NCBI RefSeq assembly: GCF_004342665.1
Contig: NZ_SMBY01000007.1
Span: forward strand, 1 to 64,000
Direction: 5' to 3'
Source of the DNA: Samsonia erythrinae
Lineage (GTDB): Bacteria > Pseudomonadota > Gammaproteobacteria > Enterobacterales > Enterobacteriaceae
Length of the DNA stretch: 64,000 nucleotides
The translations under genes were made by a program, and so were the position numbers. Positions 58,034 through 64,000 of the stretch are shown here, piece by piece (positions within the stretch are counted from its first letter, which is position 1; every line of letters starts with the position of its first letter). Under the pieces are notes generated by a model. The model searched no databases, was not told the DNA's origin, and saw nothing but the letters and a program-made list of their open reading frames with translations.

Positions 58034-59359
58034 TTAACGATAATTGTCGCGCAGCAGACGTTGATATAACGCCAGTGCCTCCGCGCGGGGCAACGCCTGA
58101 CTGGCGCAGTCGATAAATTTCTCGGCGATCAGGTTGTCCGGCAGCGGGTTATCCGCACTGGAACCGCGCGCGCCCGCCACGCGACGATGATAGGATCTTC
58201 CGTCTTGCGTCTCCAGCGTAACGTGCGCCGTGTGCGTCGTGCTCTCGTCATGGCAGATTAACTCAACGCGCGCCATCAGTGATTGCGTGGCGGGGTCGTG
58301 CAGTGCCGCATCGTCAATAAAATCGTCCAGCGTCAGCGTCCCTTTCACCCAGGCGCGGGCGATACAGTAATGCAGGCTGAATTTCCCCGCCAGCGGTGTC
58401 TCCGGCGCAGGAATGTTGATATGGGGGAAGCGAATCGGGTGAATGGCAATCTGAATACGTTCCAGCGACTCGGGGGCCAGTCCGGTTTCTTCACGCAGCG
58501 CCAGCAGCCCGTCCAGCGGCGCCAGAATGGCATAGCAGCAGGGAAAATATTTAAAATTATTGCCTTTTACGGGGTCGAGAATGTGCGATGGGGCGGACCA
58601 GGACTCGGTGAGCGGCGCGGTGTCGACGTTTTCGGCGGCACGATTATAGACGTTGAAATAGCCGTGGTGATGTTCAAACGCGGCGGCACCGGCGCTGTAT
58701 CCCTGACGCGCCAGTAATACCGCCATGACGGCGCTGCGGTTGGCATGACCGACCGCCAGCGATTTCGTCTGGCTGCCAAAGTTGGATTTGATGCCGGAAG
58801 CCAGCGAGGCTGCCATTGCCAGAGCCGTCGCCGTTTCCTCTTCGCTAAGCTTCAACAGCACCGCGCAGGCGGCCACGCCTGCAAAAATGCCGACGGACGT
58901 GGTTGGATGCCAGCCGTTACGATACTGAAAGGGACTGACGGCTTTTCCCATGCGTACCGCGGTTTCATAGCCGCACAGGTAGGCGTGCAGGATTGCTTCT
59001 CCGCTGGCTTCCTGCTCATCTGCCAATGCCAGCAGCGCCGGCAGAACGGCGACGGAAATGTGCCCGTGCAGCCAGGTGTTGGAATCGTCGAAATCGAGTA
59101 AGTGCGCGGAGGTGCCGTTTAAGAGCGCGGCGTCCAGCGCGTTGAGCGTGAGATCGGTGCCGAAAATCCGGCTTTTCCCCGCGGCGGCGGATGGCACGAT
59201 CACCGCCCTGAGTTTTTGCGCTCCGTCCTGCATCCCTCCGGCGAGTGTCACGCCGAGGGTGTCAATGACGGCAGTTCTTGCGTGCGCCAAGACGTCGGCG
59301 GAGAACGTCTGGCGGGAAAATTCCAGCAGATTATGGGCGAACTGGTGGGCAATGGTCAT
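58034..59359 (-). CDS. MmgE/PrpD family protein 1
   Basis: This 441-residue protein is of the MmgE/PrpD fold, whose members include 2-methylcitrate dehydratase, cis-aconitate decarboxylase and iminodisuccinate epimerase, all acting on tri- or dicarboxylates. Family-like parts are VIDTLGVTLAG near residue 31, LLDFDDSNTWLHGHISVAVL near residue 86 and FKYFPCCYAILAPLDGLLAL in the second half. It is the second of two paralogues in tandem. In Bacillus subtilis YxeQ, of this family, is encoded with the succino-cysteine genes, supporting an accessory or epimerase role here. Confidence 0.8.
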   Translation of the reverse strand: MTIAHQFAHNLLEFSRQTFSADVLAHARTAVIDTLGVTLAGGMQDGAQKLRAVIVPSAAAGKSRIFGTDLTLNALDAALLNGTSAHLLDFDDSNTWLHGHISVAVLPALLALADEQEASGEAILHAYLCGYETAVRMGKAVSPFQYRNGWHPTTSVGIFAGVAACAVLLKLSEEETATALAMAASLASGIKSNFGSQTKSLAVGHANRSAVMAVLLARQGYSAGAAAFEHHHGYFNVYNRAAENVDTAPLTESWSAPSHILDPVKGNNFKYFPCCYAILAPLDGLLALREETGLAPESLERIQIAIHPIRFPHINIPAPETPLAGKFSLHYCIARAWVKGTLTLDDFIDDAALHDPATQSLMARVELICHDESTTHTAHVTLETQDGRSYHRRVAGARGSSADNPLPDNLIAEKFIDCASQALPRAEALALYQRLLRDNYR

Positions 59360-59421
59360 GAAAGTATCCTGTCGTTATCATAAAATTTTATGGCGAATGG
59401 TTTATGTCGAACGTAAGCGCG

Positions 59422-60774
59422 TTAGCCCGCCAAGAGCGCGGTGAGTGTGGCGAGCGAACCCGGTTTTTCAAAGTGGGCGGCGGCTTGATAGAGTCGATCG
59501 CGACGGGCTTCGCCTAATACGGGGAGGGTCAGTGCGTCAAATTTGGCGCGCAGCTCGGCGTCGGTCAGCGGATTTTGCGGATGACCGCGATACACATCGG
59601 TTTCCGCATGCAATTTTTCGCCGTCTTCCAGTTCGATATCGATAAACGCAGAGCTGGCCGATTGGCCCTCGACCGCAGCGATCTGCAAGCGTGATAGCAG
59701 CTGACGCGGCGCGGGGTTGTCGACGGTCTGCTGCGTGAAGTCCGTGTCGTTGAGTCGGTAGCCGCTCAGCGCCAGCGCAATACAGTGCGGAATGCTGAAT
59801 TTGCTCTCCAGCGGTGTTTGCGGGTTGGCGATCCCGGCATTCACCATCCCCATGGGATGAACTTTGGCATGAATACGCCTGATCGCGCGGCCTTTTAGCT
59901 GTGGGTAGAGCTTCAGCGCGGTTTCGATGGCGGCATGGGTTCCCCGGCAGCTGGCGTACAGCTTGTAGCCATTGCCCAGCAGTTCCCAACTTTCGCCGAA
60001 ATCGAGCGGTGGGATAACGGCGCTGCCGTCCTGTACGAACGTCTTCACCCAGCCGTCGGTTTCATAAAAATGATGGGCGGCGATAAAGCCCTCGTCAGCC
60101 AGCTCCGCCGCCGTGATGCCGTCCATGGCCGCTTTGCCGGCATGAAACGGTTTACCGTGCGTACCGGATGATTTCTGCAATCCTCCCATCATCGTTGCCG
60201 CGGCGCCCAGCGCGTTGGCAATGGCGTCGGGGCTAAGGCGCAGAATCGAAGCCGCAGCGGCAGCCGCGCCCGCGCGTCCGACAATGGCTGTCGGGTGAAA
60301 GCCCCGTCGTTGCAGGCTGCGACCCACGCCGGGCACCCAGCCGCCGCCCAGTCTGGCCATCACTTCGAATCCGGTGATGAACGCGATCAGCACCGCGCGT
60401 TCGTCCGCGCCGTAATGTTGCGCCATGGCCAGTGCGGTAGACCAGCAAGGGCCGCTGGGATGGCCGGCGCCAGCCGGATGCGTATCGTCATAATCGGCTG
60501 CATGTGAAAGTGTGCCGTTGATCAGCGCCGCCAGCGCCGGTGTGGTTTTCGCGCCGAGAATGATTTGCGCGTTACCCTGTGCTTGCCAACGCTGTGCGAC
60601 ACGTTGCGTCGCGCTGGCGGCGTCATCGCCGACGGCACCAATCGCAACGCCCAGATAGTCAATAAGCGCTCGCTTGGCCTCGTGCCAGACGGCATCGGGG
60701 ATCGTCATCGTCGGGGCGGTGTGAATAAACTGACTCAGCGCGTTGCCGCGAGGAAACGTCGGGATAGCAGACAT
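59422..60774 (-). CDS. MmgE/PrpD family protein 2
   Basis: The 450-residue paralogue shares the fold but diverges from the downstream copy. Family motifs are LIDYLGVAIGAVGDDA near residue 36, HAADYDDTHPAGAGHPSGPC near residue 92, and the C-terminal-half segments GYKLYASCRGTHAAIETALK and VHPMGMVNAGIANPQTPLES. It is the first gene of the minus-strand operon, 306 bases from the divergent GntR gene. Two tandem paralogues may form a heteromer or act on different stereoisomers; neither can be settled from sequence. Confidence 0.8.
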   Translation of the reverse strand: MSAIPTFPRGNALSQFIHTAPTMTIPDAVWHEAKRALIDYLGVAIGAVGDDAASATQRVAQRWQAQGNAQIILGAKTTPALAALINGTLSHAADYDDTHPAGAGHPSGPCWSTALAMAQHYGADERAVLIAFITGFEVMARLGGGWVPGVGRSLQRRGFHPTAIVGRAGAAAAAASILRLSPDAIANALGAAATMMGGLQKSSGTHGKPFHAGKAAMDGITAAELADEGFIAAHHFYETDGWVKTFVQDGSAVIPPLDFGESWELLGNGYKLYASCRGTHAAIETALKLYPQLKGRAIRRIHAKVHPMGMVNAGIANPQTPLESKFSIPHCIALALSGYRLNDTDFTQQTVDNPAPRQLLSRLQIAAVEGQSASSAFIDIELEDGEKLHAETDVYRGHPQNPLTDAELRAKFDALTLPVLGEARRDRLYQAAAHFEKPGSLATLTALLAG

Positions 60775-61080
60775 CGTAGGGGGCTCCTTAAACGAAAGCG
60801 CGATGGTATTGCCCGTACAGCCGGGCGGCTTTAGGATTCGCGTTTTGTCTTGTTGAATGCATTTGTATACAGTGAGTAACGAAAAGCATATTCAAACGTC
60901 CATTCCGTGACAAAGACACTTTTTCGCTAAGCTAAGCACAAAATATGCGCTGTGATATCTTGCTAAAGGCAGGGCGTCGGGCAAACTTGAATTTTTCTCA
61001 ATGTATGACGATTCGCGGCGCGGCGTTTTACCCGCGGCGCGTGACGCCATTCTGACCGTCACCAGACAGATCAAGGGATT
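60775..61080. promoter_or_regulatory. Divergent control region with predicted GntR operator 2
   Basis: The 306-base gap separates the MmgE/PrpD operon from the GntR gene. CATTTGTATACA lies at 60860-60871, identical to the core of the site before the aapJ-like gene and about 90 bases before the MmgE/PrpD start codon. It could serve both divergent promoters, giving autoregulation. No gene was seen here. Confidence 0.6.
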
Positions 61081-61731
61081 ATGAATTTAACTCTTAACGA
61101 CAAAGAAATGGCTCTGTCGCCGTTTGAGATACTGATCAATGCGATTGAACGCGGCGAGTTGCGGCCCGGTGAGCGTTTACAGGAAACCCGACTGGCGAAG
61201 CAGTTTGGCCTGAGCCGTACACCGATTCGTGAGGCGCTGCATCGCCTCGAAGCGCTGGGGCTGGTAGAACCGGGCCCGCAGCGTGGGTTGATGATCGCGC
61301 AGATCAGCTATGAGCGGTTGCGTCAGCTTTTCGCCGTGCGTGAAGGGCTGGAACGACTGGCGATGGAACTGGCGGTCGCCTCTGCGGCGACAGAAGAACT
61401 GGAACTGTTGCAGGATATGATCGAGGTGGAGAAGACGCTCACCGACAGTAAACAGCTGCACGATCACAACCGCCTTTTTCACCGGCAGATTTACCGCGCG
61501 ACCCATAATCCGTATCTGAACGATATGTTGGATAACTTACGTATTCATCTGTCGCTGCTGCGCGGCACCACCTATGCGTCGACGGAGCGCGCTGAGGAAG
61601 CACGACGCGAGCATCAGGCGATTGTGGAAGCGCTGGTGCGGCGTGATAAGGATGCCGCGCAAGAAGCGGCGAGCCAGCATATTCGCAGCGGTTATCGGGC
61701 CAGACTCAATCTGCTGAACCGGCAGCTTTGA
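61081..61731 (+). CDS. GntR-family (FCD) transcriptional regulator
   Basis: The 216-residue protein has a winged helix at the N-terminus, with GELRPGERLQETRLAKQFGL and SRTPIREALHRLEALGLVE (about residues 22-63). The C-terminal FCD ligand domain has the metal-site pattern, with VREGLERLAMELA, HNRLFHRQIYRATHNP, and late His residues in REHQAIVEALVRRD and SQHIRSGYRARL. FCD regulators commonly sense carboxylates. It is divergent from the MmgE/PrpD operon, and its likely sites lie there and before the aapJ-like gene. A terminator follows at 61829-61858. Confidence 0.88.
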   Translation: MNLTLNDKEMALSPFEILINAIERGELRPGERLQETRLAKQFGLSRTPIREALHRLEALGLVEPGPQRGLMIAQISYERLRQLFAVREGLERLAMELAVASAATEELELLQDMIEVEKTLTDSKQLHDHNRLFHRQIYRATHNPYLNDMLDNLRIHLSLLRGTTYASTERAEEARREHQAIVEALVRRDKDAAQEAASQHIRSGYRARLNLLNRQL

Positions 61732-61770
61732 TGGCAGTGTCGGAAAAGCACGACACTTTAGGGTATTGGG

Positions 61771-62012
61771 TGTCTCATAATGGAGACGTTTAATTCATTG
61801 ATTATTAATACTTAATTTATTGTCTGATAAATCCGTCGCTGAATGGCGACGGATTTTGTGAGCGCGATCCCGTTTTTTCTGCTCATCGCGCCCGTCCGCT
61901 TCTCGCGTAGATTAAATAAAAATAACGTTTTATATGAGTATGTTATTGCGTATATCCGGCGTGGTGACAATAAAATTATGCATCTTGGCATAATTTGTGC
62001 TTAAATTAGGGC
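61771..62012 (+). promoter_or_regulatory. glmZ sigma-54 promoter region
   Basis: TTGGCATAATTTGTGC has GG at 61987-61988 and GC at 61999-62000 with exactly ten bases between, the sigma-54 -24/-12 pattern. It places the start near 62013, the first base of GlmZ. TGTC-N10-GACG at 61771-61788 resembles the TGTC-N10-GACA site bound by GlrR (QseF), the activator of glmY/glmZ in enterobacteria. Sigma-54 control of glmZ is known in related species. Confidence 0.8.
61829..61858 (+). terminator. GntR gene terminator
   Basis: atccgtcgc / gcgacggat forms a 9-bp stem with a six-base loop (tgaatg), followed by ttttg, about 100 bases after the GntR gene stop. Confidence 0.7.
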
Positions 62013-62223
62013 GTAGATGCTCATTCCACCTTCTATGTTTGCTTCGGCTTCATAATCCTGGGAATGACGCAGAGCCAATTTTGAGGTGCCTATCGTCCAA
62101 TTCCAGATGAAGATGTCAATCTCCATCGGGCCTTTCGGACATAACGTTGAGTGAGGCACCATTCTGTTGTCTTAATAGATCTGATATTTTCAACGCTTAC
62201 CGTATATCGGTAAGCGTTTTTTT
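62013..62223 (+). ncRNA. glmZ: Small regulatory RNA GlmZ
   Basis: The roughly 211-base RNA starts gtagatgctcattccacc as in E. coli GlmZ and shares GAATGACGCAGAGCC, ATCGTCCA and AACGTTGAGTGA with it. GlmZ activates translation of glmS mRNA, raising glucosamine-6-phosphate supply for the cell envelope. It is processed by RNase E with RapZ. The terminator aacgcttacc / ggtaagcgtt followed by TTTTTT ends at about 62223. Position just beyond hemY is as in E. coli. Confidence 0.92.
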
Positions 62224-62361
62224 CGTCTGATGAAAATGTTCGCTCACCGCTTTCTGTCCCCTAAATAAAAGACGCGGGGCATCGTCGCCAACGCACGTGC
62301 CGCGGTGTAAGAAGGGCGATACCACACCGTTCCTCGCTATGTAAAAAACACGTCATCAGGG

Positions 62362-62396
62362 CATAAAAAAATAAGGCTCCGAAAACGGAGCCTTAT
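62362..62396 (-). terminator. hemY operon terminator
   Basis: ataaggctccg and cggagccttat form an 11-bp stem with a four-base loop. On the minus strand it is followed by TTTTTT. It ends the hem transcript. Confidence 0.9.
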
Positions 62397-62418
62397 GCAA
62401 GGATGGCGGTAGTAATGA

Positions 62419-63612
62419 TTAGTTGGCAGGCGTCTGTAGCGTGAGCAGCAGCCCTTCGCGCCGCATTTTCGCGGCTTCATCCGGCAGATGCAGCCGTTCG
62501 AGCGCATCTGCGCGCCAGGCATAATCGTAAGCATCGGGACGCTGTTCCAATGCATCGCGGAACGCATCGCTGGCCTGCTGCCACTCGCCGTGTTTCATCA
62601 GCAACTGCCCTAACGTGCTGTTCAACAGCGGCGTCGCGCCCTGTTGTTTGCTGTGTTGACGCAGCATTTTTTCTAACTGCTCCGGGTTGCCCGCTTTGAG
62701 ACGCGGCATCAGCAGGATCAGGCGCTCGTCATACTGACGTTTGAGACCGTCGAGAATGATCTTCTGGGCGGTGTCGTGATCGTCGCACTCGATCAGGTGT
62801 TCGGCCATCGCGACCTGAAGCGGGATCTCATGGCGCACTTTACGGCTTTGATTATTCCACCACTGTTTCAATCCTTCGCTGCCGCCATCCGCCATTGCCT
62901 GATTCATCAGGCCGATATAGGCCCGCTGTTGCAGATCCAACATGTAGGCTTCAGGATGTAGATCGATTTTGCGCATCGCGGGCAGAATATCCAGCAGCGC
63001 GTTGTAGGCCTGGGTGCGCAAGAAGGCCTGTTCAGCAAGGCGCAGTACCTCAGGGTGGCGAGGGGCGGCTTCCAACAATTGATCCACGCCGTGACGGGCG
63101 GCATGATCTTCATTACGCGCCAGTTGAATACGTACGCGCGTAATATCCACCGGGAGCTGATCGGTATCCGCCATCTCCGCTGCCCGTTCCAGATATTGCT
63201 TGGTACGGAAATCATCACCGCGCTGTTGTGCGGCTTCGGCTGCCAGCAGGTAGTTCACCACCGGTTGTTCGGCATGGTCGGCGTTACGCGTCAGCAGCTT
63301 TTCTACCTGCAAATAATCCCCTTCCGCCAGCTTCAGCAAAGCCGCTTTGGTCTGCTTTCTGGCTCGGCTGCGTTTACGGCCCAGAAACCAGCCGCGCGTG
63401 CGGGCGCCGGTACGAAAGATCCGGCGCAGTACCCATTCCACCGCCAGAAAAGCGAGGAAAAACAGCACGATCATAATGACCAGCGCGGTTACGCTGGTTT
63501 GGATATCATAATTGTCCGTTTGAATCAGGACATAGCCCTGATGACCGGCGACCATGGGGCCGATCACCACGCCTGCAATCAGGATCAGGAACAGCAACAA
63601 GACTTTCAGCAT
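62419..63612 (-). CDS. hemY: HemY, TPR-containing inner-membrane protein
   Basis: The 397-residue protein (E. coli 398) has two N-terminal membrane segments (about residues 3-22 and 40-60) and a cytoplasmic or periplasmic TPR-like region, with helices such as VVNYLLAAEAAQQRGDDF and later LGQLLMKHGEWQQASDAFRD. It is the fourth gene of the hemCDXY operon. Its exact role in haem or porphyrin metabolism is not established. The start is two bases beyond the hemX stop. Confidence 0.94.
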   Translation of the reverse strand: MLKVLLLFLILIAGVVIGPMVAGHQGYVLIQTDNYDIQTSVTALVIMIVLFFLAFLAVEWVLRRIFRTGARTRGWFLGRKRSRARKQTKAALLKLAEGDYLQVEKLLTRNADHAEQPVVNYLLAAEAAQQRGDDFRTKQYLERAAEMADTDQLPVDITRVRIQLARNEDHAARHGVDQLLEAAPRHPEVLRLAEQAFLRTQAYNALLDILPAMRKIDLHPEAYMLDLQQRAYIGLMNQAMADGGSEGLKQWWNNQSRKVRHEIPLQVAMAEHLIECDDHDTAQKIILDGLKRQYDERLILLMPRLKAGNPEQLEKMLRQHSKQQGATPLLNSTLGQLLMKHGEWQQASDAFRDALEQRPDAYDYAWRADALERLHLPDEAAKMRREGLLLTLQTPAN

Positions 63613-63614
63613 GT

Positions 63615-64000
63615 TCAGTCCTCCTGCGGGCTAGCCGGCGTTTGAGCCAGCAGGTTACGAACTCGTGTTTGCATCAGCTTTTCCAACAATGGTTGGCTTT
63701 GCAGCTCAGTTGGCACATCCAGAGAAACCGGCTGCTGGATCAAGGCATCAAGCTGATCCAAAAAGGCCTGCGTCGTGGGGTCGCTGGTATCGAAATAGGC
63801 GCGAACCCAGGTTGCTGCGGTTTCCAGCGACTGCTTGTAGACTTCGTTCTGGTGGCGGGGGATCGCCTGTGCGGCGACCAGCAGACGTGAGCGAATGTTT
63901 TCACGCAGATACACATCCTGATTCGGCGCCAGCAGCGGCTCAGCCGCGCTATCGCGGCGGCGAATAGTAATGAAATCGGCCATGAAATTGTGCCAGCTCT
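63615..64000 (-). CDS. hemX: HemX, C-terminal part (gene runs off the window)
   Basis: At least 127 codons are visible and the frame stays open to the window edge. The sequence [20 protein letters not shown] and the following [20 protein letters not shown] match the C-terminal half of HemX, a membrane-anchored uroporphyrinogen-III-methylase-like protein without proven activity. The ATG at 63983 is internal, since E. coli HemX is much longer. hemD and hemC are expected beyond the edge. Confidence 0.92.
   Translation of the reverse strand, partial: SWHNFMADFITIRRRDSAAEPLLAPNQDVYLRENIRSRLLVAAQAIPRHQNEVYKQSLETAATWVRAYFDTSDPTTQAFLDQLDALIQQPVSLDVPTELQSQPLLEKLMQTRVRNLLAQTPASPQED

Overview
The window is chromosomal DNA of an enterobacterium, most likely a soft-rot plant pathogen of the Pectobacterium/Dickeya group. 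Gene order follows the Escherichia coli rrnC-ilv-rho-wec-hem segment closely, and the proteins look like diverged enterobacterial orthologues. The departures from E. coli are putPA next to ilvC, no rffH in the wec cluster, and a catabolic island between the tRNA-Pro gene and glmZ. The genus is an inference from gene content; no 16S sequence is present.

Layout. 1-742: 3' end of 23S rRNA, 5S rRNA, tRNA-Asp and tRNA-Trp. 780-2211: AT-rich stretch with no convincing gene. 2212-5083: hdfR, maoP (yifE) and yifB. 5488-12117: ilvL leader with attenuator and the intact ilvGMEDA operon for branched-chain amino acids. 12275-14122: small low-GC type VI secretion module with a pesticin-like muramidase broken by an amber codon, an LprI-type periplasmic immunity candidate, a frameshifted small gene and an orphan hcp. 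14346-15902: a DUF2461 gene and an LprI-domain gene translationally coupled to ilvY. 15899-18453: ilvY and ilvC, divergent. 18566-24209: putP and trifunctional putA, divergent around PutA operators. 24288-31830: ppiC, rep, gppA, rhlB, trxA, rho. 32175-44348: enterobacterial common antigen cluster wecA to wecG. 44678-46069: yifK (thrP). 46209-46697: tRNA-Arg, His, Leu and Pro. 47072-61731: accessory metabolic island. 62013-62223: small RNA GlmZ with a sigma-54 promoter. 62419-64000: hemY and the 3' part of hemX.

The most interesting part is the island at 47-62 kb. Its plus-strand operon encodes an aspartase/fumarase-superfamily lyase, a GNAT acetyltransferase, a lipoprotein-type amino-acid ABC transporter and an M20 amidohydrolase. 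Apart from the lyase this is the Bacillus subtilis yxeLMNOP set, which salvages S-(2-succino)cysteine; the lyase stands where the monooxygenase YxeK would be. The convergent minus-strand half encodes two MmgE/PrpD proteins (the YxeQ family), a TauE/SafE permease and an AapJQMP-type amino-acid transporter. A divergent GntR/FCD regulator adjoins it, and an identical palindromic 12-mer precedes both minus-strand transcription units. I read the island as a salvage system for succinated thiols or related N/S-substituted dicarboxylates, with the MmgE/PrpD proteins as possible epimerases. That reading is inference from context.

Other points worth a second look: a palindromic repeat family shared by the 23S-5S spacer and the wecB-wecC gap, an 18-bp duplication in the ilvY leader, a TTG start overlapping the wecC stop at rffG, and a 14-bp inverted repeat behind hdfR.
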